Source of the DNA: JBJHAX01 sp050480705
GTDB lineage: Bacteria > Actinomycetota > Nitriliruptoria > Nitriliruptorales > Nitriliruptoraceae
Length of the DNA: 64,000 nucleotides
Direction: 5' to 3'
Assembly: GCA_050480705.1 (NCBI GenBank)
Contig: JBJHAX010000002.1
Span: 1-64,000 of the forward strand
Each line of letters starts with the position of its first letter. Position 1 is the stretch's first letter. The position numbers and the translations under genes are program-made. The notes beneath the pieces were generated by a model. It worked only from the letters and a program-made list of their open reading frames with translations, was not told the origin of the DNA and did not search any database. Below are positions 51,576 through 60,731 of the stretch, piece after piece.

Positions 51576-53051
51576 GTGGGCAGCGACGTCGAGCAGGTCC
51601 GGTTCACGCGGCAGGATCGTCAGCGCTACCGCGACAAGGTGAAACGCTGCCTCGACGCGCTGCGCAGCATGCTCGACACCGGCATGTTCGAGATCGAACG
51701 CAAACTGATCGGCGTCGAGGTCGAGTTCCACGTCGTCGACGACGACGGCGCCCCGGTGATGATCAACCGGCGTCTCATCGAGCGGTTGGCGTCCGAGGAC
51801 TTCCAGACCGAACTCGCCCAGTTCAACATCGAGTTCAACCTCGCTCCGCACAAGCTCGGGGGCACTGCCCTTCGCGAGATCGAAGAGGAGCTGACGACCT
51901 CGTTTCGACACGCCGATCGCCGCGCAGGCGAACTCGACGCGCACGTGGCGATGGTCGGCGTACTGCCGACGCTGACCGATCTGCACGCAACGATCCAGAA
52001 CCTGTCTGCGAACCCGCGCTATCACCTGCTCAACGAGCAGATCCTGCAGGCCCGCGGCGAGGACGTGGTGCTCGACATCGGAGGTCCGGAACCTCTCGAG
52101 TTGCGCACGACCTCGATCGCTCTCGAAGCCGCAGCGACCTCCGTGCAGTTGCACCTGCAGGTCAGCCCCGCAGGATTCGGACGGGCCTGGAACGCCGCGC
52201 AGGCGGTTTCGGCCGCGCAGGTCGCGATGGGCGCGAACGCGCCCTACCTGCTCGGCCACGAGTTGTGGCGTGAGACACGCATCGCGTTGTTCCAGCAGGC
52301 GATCGACACCCGCACCGAGGAGCTCGCGGCACAGGGCGTGCGGCCACGCGTCTGGTTCGGCGAACGCTGGGTCGACGGCGTCCTCGACCTGTTCGATGAG
52401 AACGTGCGCTACTTCCCGTCGCTGCTGCCGCTGCTCGACGACGAGTCTCCCGAGGAGGTGCTCGACGCGGGCGGTGTCCCGCACCTGGCCGAGCTGGTCC
52501 TGCACAACGGGACGATCTGGCGCTGGAACCGGCCGGTATACGGGGTCGCGCGTGGCAAACCCCACCTGCGCGTCGAGAACCGCGTGCTGCCGGCTGGACC
52601 GACCGTGGTGGACACCGTCGCCAACGCCGCGTTCTACTTCGGCTTGGTCCGTGCGCTCGTCGAGGCCGACGAACCGGTGTGGCATGACCTTGCGTTCGAT
52701 GCCGCCGAGGCGAACTTCTTTCGTGCGGCACGTGACGGGATCGCGGCGGAGTTGTCCTGGCCCGGGGTCGGCAACGTCCCCGCCGGCGAACTGGTGCTGC
52801 GCCGGCTGCTGCCGCTGGCGCACGAGGGGCTGGACCTCTGGGGCGTCGATCCCCGTGACCGCGATCACTACCTGGGCATCATCGAGCGGCGTGCGGCGAA
52901 GCGCACCAACGGAGCCGAGTGGCAGGTCGCCGTCGTGCACGATCTCGACAGCCGCACCCCAGACCGGCAGGCGGCCATCGTCGCGATGACCCGCCGCTAC
53001 CTCGAGCTGATGCGTGCGAACGAGCCCGTGCACGACTGGCCGTTGCCGTAG
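51576..53051 (+). CDS. Glutamate-cysteine ligase-like (GCS2) enzyme
   Basis: 491 aa of the GCS2 carboxylate-amine ligase group. Opening GVEVEFHVVDD supplies a metal/ATP glutamate, then QFNIEFNLAPHKLGG and LRVENRVLPAGPTVVD. Relatives make gamma-glutamyl bonds (glutamate-cysteine ligase, EgtA) but many members are uncharacterised. GTG 51576 is preferred over GTG 51564 because GGAG sits six bases before it. Neighbour mca points to a thiol theme (inference). Confidence 0.82.
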   Translation: MGSDVEQVRFTRQDRQRYRDKVKRCLDALRSMLDTGMFEIERKLIGVEVEFHVVDDDGAPVMINRRLIERLASEDFQTELAQFNIEFNLAPHKLGGTALREIEEELTTSFRHADRRAGELDAHVAMVGVLPTLTDLHATIQNLSANPRYHLLNEQILQARGEDVVLDIGGPEPLELRTTSIALEAAATSVQLHLQVSPAGFGRAWNAAQAVSAAQVAMGANAPYLLGHELWRETRIALFQQAIDTRTEELAAQGVRPRVWFGERWVDGVLDLFDENVRYFPSLLPLLDDESPEEVLDAGGVPHLAELVLHNGTIWRWNRPVYGVARGKPHLRVENRVLPAGPTVVDTVANAAFYFGLVRALVEADEPVWHDLAFDAAEANFFRAARDGIAAELSWPGVGNVPAGELVLRRLLPLAHEGLDLWGVDPRDRDHYLGIIERRAAKRTNGAEWQVAVVHDLDSRTPDRQAAIVAMTRRYLELMRANEPVHDWPLP

Positions 53052-53128
53052 AACGCCCCTGCGGGCAGTGGATTCGCCGCAGCCGTCAGCGATCCGCCGC
53101 CTGCTCGACGCCGGGTGTGGCGGCGTCG

Positions 53129-54025
53129 TCAGTGAACGTCGACGGCGACGCCCTCCGACCGGTCGAGTGCAGCGACGTCGAGGCCCGCGAACAGGTCTTC
53201 CTCGGGAGGTTCGATGCCGACATCCGAGCGCAGCAGGGTGTAGGCCTCGAACGGGTAGTGCTCGATCTCGAGATCGCGGGGGACCTCGAACCAGTGCCCG
53301 TCGGGATCGATCTGGGTGACATGCGCGAGCAGGGCGGCATCGCGTCGCTCGAAGTGCTCGTCGACCCGCACACGCGCGTCGGGCACCACGTGGGGATGAC
53401 GCGCCGCGCGCTCCTCGAGGCGTTCGACATACTCCGAATCGACACCTCGGGCGACCATCGCACCGTGAAGTGCGGCGATGCGCTCGGTGGGCATGTTGTG
53501 CACCGCATACACCTTCGCGACACGCCAGGCAGCCAGGCCACCATCCTCCGGGTACGCACCAGGGTCCTCGGCGAGTTCGATCGCTCGCATCGTGACGTCG
53601 TGGGTGCGGATGTGGTCCGGGTGCGGATACCCGCCGTCGGGCGGATAGGTCACGACGACGTGCGGTCGTTCGCGCCGCAGCAGCGTGGCGAGCACCTGGG
53701 CGGGCTCGTCGAGGTCGACGGCCGCGAAGGTTCCGTCAGGCACCTCCGCTGGGTCCTCCGGGTAGCCGGAGTCGACGAACCCGAGCTGGTGTGCGCGGGT
53801 GAAACCGATGGCAGCGACCGCCCGGTCGAGTTCACGGGCGCGCACCGCGGCCATCTGACCGGGCGCCACCACGCCCGCGTTCGGGTTGAGCACGTCGCCG
53901 GCAGCGCCGTCGGTGCACGTCACCAGGACCACCTCGACGCCTTCGTCGAGGTAGCGCGCGGCGGTCGCCGCTCCCTTCGACGCCTCGTCGTCGGGATGTG
54001 CGTGCACGAACAACAGCCGTCTCAT
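53129..54025 (-). CDS. mca: Mycothiol conjugate amidase-type LmbE/PIG-L deacetylase
   Basis: 298 aa. Zinc-binding motif HAHPDDE at 8-14 and second motif HPDH in GGYPHPDHIRTHDV; the SKGAAT phrase after the first motif is typical of Mca rather than MshB. Mca cleaves mycothiol S-conjugates during detoxification, which would place this organism among mycothiol producers. ATG 54025 overlaps the stop of the CinA-type gene (ATGA), a coupled pair. Confidence 0.85.
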   Translation of the reverse strand: MRRLLFVHAHPDDEASKGAATAARYLDEGVEVVLVTCTDGAAGDVLNPNAGVVAPGQMAAVRARELDRAVAAIGFTRAHQLGFVDSGYPEDPAEVPDGTFAAVDLDEPAQVLATLLRRERPHVVVTYPPDGGYPHPDHIRTHDVTMRAIELAEDPGAYPEDGGLAAWRVAKVYAVHNMPTERIAALHGAMVARGVDSEYVERLEERAARHPHVVPDARVRVDEHFERRDAALLAHVTQIDPDGHWFEVPRDLEIEHYPFEAYTLLRSDVGIEPPEEDLFAGLDVAALDRSEGVAVDVH

Positions 54026-54867
54026 GTGGCGTCCTCATCATCGGGGCCGCCGCGGGGACGTGACGCCCACGAGGCTGCCAGGCGCGCACCGCCGGGTGTC
54101 GCGGCCAGCTCATCGATCGCGTCGCGGACGAACCGCGCTGCCGCGCCGACCTGTTCCTGCTGGCCGCTGAGCCTCACGACCATGGGGCGCCCCGGATAGC
54201 TGCCCAGGCGCACGTCGAAGCGTTCGTTGACCTGTGCGAACAGCACGTTGAGCGCGCTCTCGGGAAACGAATGGATGACTTCCTCGACTGCGGGAACGTC
54301 GTTGCGTCCGGCGAGCAGCTGCGGTTCGACGTGTTCGGTGACGACACGTCGAAACGCTTCGGGGACGCCCGGCAGGATCAGCACGGTGGCGCCGGTTGCC
54401 TGTGCGCCGCCTTCGACGTCGATCGCCACGGCGGGCACCCAGCTGGATTCTGATGTCAGGAGCCTGGCTCCTTCGGGGATGCGTGCCATGCGCATCAGAT
54501 GGTCGAGCGCCTCGGCGTCGACGTCGACGCCGTGGTCGCGGGTTCGCTGTGCCAGACGATGCATGCGCGCGGCGAGCACGGGGTCTTCGACGACGTCGCG
54601 CCCCAGTGCGGCGGCGACCGCCTCGAAGGTGATGTCGTCGGGGGTCGAGCCGACACCGCCGGAGGTCAGCACGACACGCGGATGGTGCCGTGCGAGTTCG
54701 GCGTGCAACGCGGCGCCGATCTCGTGCGCATCGTCGCCGACGATCTGCGCATGCGACAGGGGAACACCGTGGGCGCGCAGACGACCGGCCAACCACGGCG
54801 TGTTCTCGTCGGCGACGTGGCCTTCGAGCAACTCGTCGCCGATCGCGATCATCGAAGCTGCGAGCAC
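54022..54867 (-). CDS. CinA-type protein, MoCF-binding domain only
   Basis: 281 aa with the N-terminal CinA / molybdopterin-binding-like fold: AIGDELLEGHVADENTPWLA and TSGGVGSTPDDITFEAVA are the family signatures. The C-terminal deamidase of full CinA is missing, so it belongs to the short COG1058 group proposed to act on nucleotide derivatives such as ADP-ribose. GTG 54867 has AAGGA upstream. Confidence 0.85.
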   Translation of the reverse strand: MLAASMIAIGDELLEGHVADENTPWLAGRLRAHGVPLSHAQIVGDDAHEIGAALHAELARHHPRVVLTSGGVGSTPDDITFEAVAAALGRDVVEDPVLAARMHRLAQRTRDHGVDVDAEALDHLMRMARIPEGARLLTSESSWVPAVAIDVEGGAQATGATVLILPGVPEAFRRVVTEHVEPQLLAGRNDVPAVEEVIHSFPESALNVLFAQVNERFDVRLGSYPGRPMVVRLSGQQEQVGAAARFVRDAIDELAATPGGARLAASWASRPRGGPDDEDAT

Positions 54868-54976
54868 GTGGGGTCCTTGACCGGATCTCTGCGAGGGTAC
54901 TCAGCGGGGTCGGCCGGGCCCGCGGCTACGGTGCGCCGGCAACGTGGCACACCAGACACGGCGGCAGGGCGGGCTG

Positions 54977-55885
54977 ATGCATCTCGACGCCGACGAGGCG
55001 AAGACCGACGTCGTGCTCGCTGCGGCGGCAGCGATCTTCGGCGGTGCGGTCCGCGGCATGGTGTCGCAGGTCCCGGGCTATCCACGCCAGGGCGTCGCGG
55101 GCCTGATCGTCGACCTGGCGTGGATCTTCGCGCTCACCGGTCTGGTTCCCCTGCTTCTGGCGCGGCATCGCAGGGACGGTCGTGGCGCGTTCGGTCTGGC
55201 GGGGCCGCGTCGCGGGATCGCGTTCGGTCTGCTGCTCGCCACGCCGGTGGCGGCCTCAGAGATCGCTCGCGCCTCGCTGGCCGGAGCAGGCGTCAGCCGC
55301 GTCCTCGTCGGGCGGCTGGGGATCATGCTGGCGGGCGCACCACCGACGGTGGTCGCGGTGGTCGTCGGCCAGCTCGTCCTGATGACGCTCGGGGCGTTCA
55401 TGCTCGTGACCTTCGTGAGCCACCGTGCTGCCGACGGGTTCCCGCGCTCCCCCGGCGTGCTCGCCGCACGCCTGTTACGCACCTTGGGATTCGGGGCGCT
55501 CGGCGTGGCGATTGTCACCGGCCTGCTGCGCGCGATCGCCGGATACCCCATGGTGCCGGTGCTGCTCAACGTCGGGGCGCTGGCGGTGATCCTGCTGCTG
55601 GTCGATCACCGCACCCCGGCGGGTGTGACGCTGCCACGCGCGGCGGTTCTCGCTCCGGTCCTCACGGTCGGGCTGCTGCACGTGTTCGCAACCGGCGGCC
55701 TGCTGCGCGGCGACCTTGCCACGGCGCTGTATGCGGGCAGTCTCGGCGCGGGCGTGGCGATCGCGATCGCCCTGATGACCCACGTGCGCGCGACGGCGTG
55801 GGCGGTGCTGCCGTTCCTGCTGGCGGTCCACTGGTGGCCGAACTGCCTGTCACCGCTGGCGATGGAGATCGCCCTGGCCTGCTGA
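54977..55885 (+). CDS. Polytopic membrane protein of unknown function
   Basis: 302 aa with about eight hydrophobic helices, Ala/Val/Leu-rich, and no motif I recognise. ATG 54977 is preferred over GTG 54944. Divergent from the CinA/mca pair and followed by fxsA on the other strand. A remote CPBP-like or transporter fold is possible but unsupported. Confidence 0.7.
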   Translation: MHLDADEAKTDVVLAAAAAIFGGAVRGMVSQVPGYPRQGVAGLIVDLAWIFALTGLVPLLLARHRRDGRGAFGLAGPRRGIAFGLLLATPVAASEIARASLAGAGVSRVLVGRLGIMLAGAPPTVVAVVVGQLVLMTLGAFMLVTFVSHRAADGFPRSPGVLAARLLRTLGFGALGVAIVTGLLRAIAGYPMVPVLLNVGALAVILLLVDHRTPAGVTLPRAAVLAPVLTVGLLHVFATGGLLRGDLATALYAGSLGAGVAIAIALMTHVRATAWAVLPFLLAVHWWPNCLSPLAMEIALAC

Positions 55886-55956
55886 ATGCTCGCAGGAACC
55901 GTCGGCGCATGCTGCAGGCACCGGACCGTTCGAGGGCGCCCGTCGACAGCCACGCG

Positions 55957-56511
55957 TCAGGTCGTGTTCGTCCCGCCGGCAGCGTCGTCGGAGGCGTCCC
56001 GGTCGATCTCGCCGAGTTCACGGATCGTGTCGGGTTCGTGGTCGGGCTCCTGGTCGGGCTCGCGACGGACGTCGACGACCTCGACGTCGAGCACCGCACC
56101 GGTGCGGCGACGACTGTCCGTGCGCGGTGTGCCACGAGCACGCCGCTGCCTCGGGCCAGTGCCAGTTCGTGCACGGACGAGCGCGATGACCAGCGAGCGC
56201 ACGCCACGCAGCAGCATCGCGAAGCCGACGGCGTCGGTGACGAAGCCCGGTGTGACCAGCAGCGTGCCACCGACGAGGACCATGGCGCCGTGGGCGACAG
56301 CGTCTCCGGGCCAGCGACCCGCCTCCAGCGCGTCGCGCAGTTCACGCCACGCACGCGCGCCCTCGCGACGCAGCAGCCATGCACCGAGGACACTGTCCGC
56401 GACGAGGATCCCGACCGTCCACCAGGCGCCGATCACGCCACTGACCTGGATGATGACGAGAATCTCGACGAGCGGGACGACGACGAAGACGAGGACGAGG
56501 AGCGAGAGCAT
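55957..56511 (-). CDS. fxsA: FxsA family membrane protein
   Basis: 184 aa. The N-terminal segment VVPLVEILVIIQVSGVIG with the following GAWWTVG and ADSVLGAWLLRREG, then GGTLLVTPGFVTDAVG, defines FxsA, a small inner-membrane protein that in Escherichia coli relieves F-plasmid exclusion of phage T7. The C-terminal ~60 residues are charged and low complexity. Its ATG (56511-56509) overlaps head to head with the ATG of the SpoU gene (CATG). Confidence 0.9.
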   Translation of the reverse strand: MLSLLVLVFVVVPLVEILVIIQVSGVIGAWWTVGILVADSVLGAWLLRREGARAWRELRDALEAGRWPGDAVAHGAMVLVGGTLLVTPGFVTDAVGFAMLLRGVRSLVIALVRARTGTGPRQRRARGTPRTDSRRRTGAVLDVEVVDVRREPDQEPDHEPDTIRELGEIDRDASDDAAGGTNTT

Positions 56512-57247
56512 GCCACGAGCGTACGAGGACGCCACTGCACGTGTGCTCGCGGCGCGGACCGACGCGAATCTCGTGCTCCTCGAAGGAGTGCACGCGCTCA
56601 AGCACGCGCTGCGGTTCGGCGCCGAGGTCGACGTCGTGGCCTCACCCGATGCGACTGAAGGTGCACGGCTGCTCGCGTCTGTCGCCCCTGACGTCGAGCC
56701 ACCTTCGGACTGGCAGTCGGTGCCACGTGACACCTGGCGCACACTCGTCGCCGACCGTGTGCCGCCAACACCGGTGCTGGCCGTCGCATCACGTCCCCCC
56801 GTACGGCCCGAGGACGTGCTCGCGACCAGCGGGGTGGTCGTCGTGCTCGAACGGCCACGTCACCTGGGGAATCTGGGCGCGGTGGTGCGGGTCGCGGCCG
56901 CAGCTGACGCCGCTGGTGTCCTCGTCGTCGGGGACGCTGATCCGTGGCATCCGCTCGCCGTGCGAGCGGCCGCAGGGCTGCAGTTCGCGCTGCCGACAGC
57001 ACGCTGCGACACACTGCCGGCGACGCAGCGTCCGATCGTCGCGCTCGACCCTGAAGGCACGCCGATCGATCCGGACACACGCCTGTCATCGGACACGTTG
57101 CTGGTCGTGGGAACCGAACGGACGGGGCTCAGCGCCGGGATGCGCGAACGTGCCGATCGCACCCTCGCGCTGACGATGCGCCCGGGCGTGTCGAGTTTGA
57201 ACCTGGCAACGGCAGTCGCTGCGGTGCTCTACGCAACACGACGATGA
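56510..57247 (+). CDS. SpoU/TrmH-family RNA 2'-O-methyltransferase
   Basis: 245 aa SPOUT methyltransferase with N-terminal RNA-binding part and motifs 1-3: LGNLGAVVRVAAAADA, VGTERTGLS and SLNLATAVAAVLYA, the knotted SAM site. It modifies rRNA or tRNA ribose. ATG 56510 follows GAGGAG at seven bases. That Shine-Dalgarno lies inside the first codons of the divergent fxsA, whose CTC leucine codons read GAG on this strand. Confidence 0.9.
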   Translation: MPRAYEDATARVLAARTDANLVLLEGVHALKHALRFGAEVDVVASPDATEGARLLASVAPDVEPPSDWQSVPRDTWRTLVADRVPPTPVLAVASRPPVRPEDVLATSGVVVVLERPRHLGNLGAVVRVAAAADAAGVLVVGDADPWHPLAVRAAAGLQFALPTARCDTLPATQRPIVALDPEGTPIDPDTRLSSDTLLVVGTERTGLSAGMRERADRTLALTMRPGVSSLNLATAVAAVLYATRR

Positions 57248-57278
57248 CGCTGATCGACAACGACCCGGACGGGTGCCC

Positions 57279-58064
57279 TCAGCTCGCCACCGTGTCGAGT
57301 TCGGTGACCAGCCAGCGCTCGACCCGGCGGTTGAGCGCGTCGAGGGTCGCGCGCATGACGGCCCGTTGCGGCTCGTCGCGCACGAACGACGCGCCGAGCA
57401 GCGTCTCGTCGCCGTGGGGTCCCACGACCGAGACCACGACGGTGGCGATCGCGGGTTCGCCCGAGACCGACACGGCGACCCGATCGATGCCCGCGACCAA
57501 TCGGTCGCCGGTGAGGCCGCGCAACGCCTGGACGGTCGCCTCGGCGACTGCGCGCAGGATGCCCTGCTGGGTCGGCACGGACGTCGCGTGGCCTTCGATC
57601 GCACGACCCGCATGGGTCAGCGTCGCCGTCACGATGACGTCCGAGACGTCGATGCGGGTGTCGAGGTGATCGATGACCGCTCTGGTCAGCGGCAGCTGCT
57701 CGACACCGGGGTGATGGCCGTTGCCCGAGCCGTTGCCCGATGAGGATGACGATCTGGCGCCAGCAGCCACCGGGGCCACGCCGCCGAGTGACGCGACCTC
57801 GCCCGGATCGTCGTGCGGCAGCGGGGCGTGCAGGTCGTCGGTTCGGGGGCGAAACGCCGACGGGTCGATGTCGATGCCGAAGCGTTCCCTGAGGGTCGTG
57901 GAGATCGCCCAGGCCACCGACGGGGCGTCATCGCCGCTTCCGATGCGCACGCGCAGGCGGCTGCGACCGTCATGACCGGTGCGATCGACGTGCGCCGCTT
58001 CGACGCCCGGTACCGAAACGATCGCTCGCTCCAGTTCGGTATCGGTCGGAGGCATCACGTCCAC
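57279..58064 (-). CDS. Conserved hypothetical protein, two similar half-domains
   Basis: 261 aa, alpha/beta pattern, with a Ser/Gly/His-rich linker at about 105-120. The C-terminal half has the layout of an ACT-like or LeuA-like regulatory beta-alpha repeat (TRIDVSDVIVTATLTHAG, then RAVMRATLDALNRR), seen in actinobacterial hypotheticals. No catalytic motif. GTG 58064 follows GAGGAG at six bases. Confidence 0.6.
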   Translation of the reverse strand: MDVMPPTDTELERAIVSVPGVEAAHVDRTGHDGRSRLRVRIGSGDDAPSVAWAISTTLRERFGIDIDPSAFRPRTDDLHAPLPHDDPGEVASLGGVAPVAAGARSSSSSGNGSGNGHHPGVEQLPLTRAVIDHLDTRIDVSDVIVTATLTHAGRAIEGHATSVPTQQGILRAVAEATVQALRGLTGDRLVAGIDRVAVSVSGEPAIATVVVSVVGPHGDETLLGASFVRDEPQRAVMRATLDALNRRVERWLVTELDTVAS

Positions 58065-58446
58065 CGTGATCTCCTCGGCATCGCCAACCCTCGCTGTCCT
58101 CTGCGCTGACGTCGACCTCTTGCGACGACCCGACGTCAGATATCCGGGGCCGTGGTGACGGATCGTGGTCGGCGCGGGCGTCGGCCTGGTTCGTCACCGT
58201 CGCTCGTCATCGTCACACGCACCGAATCGATCGGCGGTGACAGTGATCGGGGTGACGTTGCGAAGAGGCTTTACATCCCGCCGCCGGGCGTCACGCGGCC
58301 TCGACGAGCGTACTCCCCCAAGCTTGCGGAATGCACCCGCTCGTCCACTCTGCGTCAGCAACCGTCGCGCGAACGCGCGACCACGTCCCATTGACGCGCA
58401 CCCAGCGCTCGACCATGACGGACTGGCACCGTGGCTGCCCTGCTGC
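58065..58446. other. 382-bp spacer, nothing recognised
   Basis: Between two minus-strand genes. No frame has family-like sequence and no stable hairpin with a T run was found; it should contain the promoter of the hypothetical gene ending at 57279. Confidence 0.4.
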
Positions 58447-60240
58447 TCATCGACCGGCGGTCGGTGTCCCACCCTCGGTCCTTGCGGACGTTGCCGCCGG
58501 AGCGGTTACCGCAGACTCGTTGACGCTGCCGCGATCAGCGAGCGCCCCCGCCAGCACGTCGATCGTCGGGGTGCCGTGGCCCAGCAGGCGTCGATGAAAC
58601 GCCCGAAGATCGAACGCCCGCCCTTCGCGCGCCTCGACTTCGCGCCGCAGGTCGCCCACCTCCTCGCCTCCGATGAAATACGAGGCGAGCTGCCCCACCG
58701 AGACCTTCGCTCGCAGCAGCTTGCCGGCTGCCTCCTGTTCGGACTGGAAGGCACCGCTGACCAGCAGCTCCAGGGCACCGGGATCATCCAGATCGCCCGC
58801 ATGAAGGCCCACATCGAGCATCGCGTTCGTTGCGATGCGTAGCTCCATCGTGCGCTGGGTGATCTCGAAGTCGTCCGCGTCGACCGCCACCGCGTCGTCG
58901 TGTGCGAAACCCGCCCGTCGTGCCTCGCGCTCTATGTAGACGGCCCATCCTTCGGCGAATACCGGCCGTGTCAGCACACGCCGCGCCAGGCGCTCGTGTC
59001 GCAGAGCGTGCGCAATCTGCACGACGTGTCCGGGGTAGGTCTCGTGCAGCGCGAGTGAGCGCAGCTGGGCGGGGTGGTACTCGCGCAGCAATGCATTCGC
59101 CTGCGCAGCCGACCACACGTCGGGGACCGGTGAGACGTGGAAAGCGCTGCCCAGGTGCGGCATGAGCGCAGGGGGTGGCACGACGAACGCGATCGCGATG
59201 CCGCTCAGGTGCGCGGGCACGTCGGTCAGACGCGTGGTCACGTCTCCTGGCAGCTCGGCCAGGCGCGAGCGCTCGGTGAATGCACGGGCCTCGTCGACCG
59301 CCCTGCGCGCCTCGGCGACCAGTTCGTCACGATCGACCGCGGTTGCCGCGATCGCATCGAGGGTGCGACGGATCCGCTCGGTGGCGTCAACCGGCACCGA
59401 CTCGCCCGGAAACCGGCGGGACCAGCCCGCTGCGGCGAGCTCTGCCATGTCCTCACGCACGTGATCGCGCCACGCCCGTGCGCGCGAGTGGACGTCGTGG
59501 GCACGCATGCGCGCACCGATGCCGTTCTCGAGGACCTCGGCGTGATCACGGGGCCCGAAACGCCACGCGCCGGCCGGCTCATCGGAGAGTTCAGCGAGCA
59601 GTGCCCCGTACGCCTCGAGGGCCTCAGCGGCCACTTCGCCGGCGTCTCGGGCAGGCGAGGTGTCCGCCCCGAAGCGCTCGGCCGAACGCGGCAGCTCATC
59701 ACGGACCAGGGCGACGATTCCGGTGAGCCGCTGGCGAGCGAGGGCGAGATGTGGCGCAGGAGCGCTCACGAGCAACGATCCGGCCTGCTCGAGAAACCTC
59801 GGCACACGCCGCGCCCGCTGCACCGCAGCTTCGAGCATCTCGGTCGTCGCCGCCCCCGGCGCATCGAGACGCCGCAGCAGCTCATGGATCGCGGCAGCCA
59901 CGAGATCCGGCCCAGCGAGCGGATCGAGTTCGAACCTCGGCCGCTCGGCGAGCACGAACCGAAGATGGCCGAGCTGTCCCGCGAGCAGACGCAGATCATC
60001 GCGTGCCTCACGCACCACGCCCTGTGCGTCGGCGGGAGCATCGGCGATCGCGGTGTCGACATCGCACGCCAGCATCGCGATGTCGCGCACACGGTCGTCG
60101 AGCGCCTGCGGCGCCAGGTCGTCGAGTTCGCCATCGACGCCGTCGATTCCCAGGCGCGTCGCTTCAACCGGCGCATGGCGGCGCAGGTGGTCGAAATACC
60201 GCGCGAGCAGGCTGTCGGCCCGCCGCGCCAGCGATTCCAC
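58447..60240 (-). CDS. DUF885 family protein (putative metallopeptidase-like)
   Basis: About 597 aa. The family signature LALHETYPGHVVQ (an HExxxGH arrangement) and EGWAVYIEREARR, together with YFIGGEEVGDLR near the end, place it in DUF885, proposed to be gluzincin-type carboxypeptidases. The frame is open further upstream, but GTG 60240 has GAGGAG at seven bases and starts the conserved helix. Mostly alpha-helical; no signal peptide seen from this start. Confidence 0.85.
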   Translation of the reverse strand: MESLARRADSLLARYFDHLRRHAPVEATRLGIDGVDGELDDLAPQALDDRVRDIAMLACDVDTAIADAPADAQGVVREARDDLRLLAGQLGHLRFVLAERPRFELDPLAGPDLVAAAIHELLRRLDAPGAATTEMLEAAVQRARRVPRFLEQAGSLLVSAPAPHLALARQRLTGIVALVRDELPRSAERFGADTSPARDAGEVAAEALEAYGALLAELSDEPAGAWRFGPRDHAEVLENGIGARMRAHDVHSRARAWRDHVREDMAELAAAGWSRRFPGESVPVDATERIRRTLDAIAATAVDRDELVAEARRAVDEARAFTERSRLAELPGDVTTRLTDVPAHLSGIAIAFVVPPPALMPHLGSAFHVSPVPDVWSAAQANALLREYHPAQLRSLALHETYPGHVVQIAHALRHERLARRVLTRPVFAEGWAVYIEREARRAGFAHDDAVAVDADDFEITQRTMELRIATNAMLDVGLHAGDLDDPGALELLVSGAFQSEQEAAGKLLRAKVSVGQLASYFIGGEEVGDLRREVEAREGRAFDLRAFHRRLLGHGTPTIDVLAGALADRGSVNESAVTAPAATSARTEGGTPTAGR

Positions 60241-60731
60241 GTGGGGCTCCTCGACTGCTGCGGCTCCTCCAACGGCAACCAGCCGCAGGTGCGCGACGCT
60301 ACCCACGCCCGCACCGGCTGCAGCGTCTGCATGGCCGGGACACACCGTCGCTGGCCGCATCGGCCCGCTCGTTCGTCCAGGACAGTTCGTCGCACTTGGC
60401 GCTGCGGACGACGAACCAGGCACCAGCCGTCCGGCGCCGCCACACCCGGCGCAGCATGCAGGGCTCACGCACAGCGTCGTGTAGACTCACAGCACATCCT
60501 GTGCCGACGTCGTCGGCGCTCGGCCGTCGGCACGGAGACCTCCGGGTCCTGCGGACCACCGACCGGACCACCGACGTCGATCCCAAGACGTGCACAGGCT
60601 CCGCGGCAACGTCGCCGCCACGCGCCCCCAACCCGACCACCCATGCGGGCCGTGCACCCCTACGAGACGCGATCCCCAATGCGCCACCGTGGTTCCCACT
60701 CGCGCCGGGATCGCTCGAACGAGAGAGCCAC
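60241..60731. other. 491-bp divergent spacer and helicase leader
   Basis: Between DUF885 (minus) and the DEAD-box gene (plus). A TAGACT box near 60482 could be a -10 for the helicase, which would give a leader of about 240 nt. Long, structured leaders are common before DEAD-box genes and mediate autoregulation elsewhere; here that is only a possibility. No gene seen. Confidence 0.35.

Noticed and set aside
50355..53033. A single 892-aa minus-strand reading frame
   Set aside because: Only the part from 51485 down (GNAT-PdxH) is family-like; the upstream part is the antisense of the GCS2-type gene.
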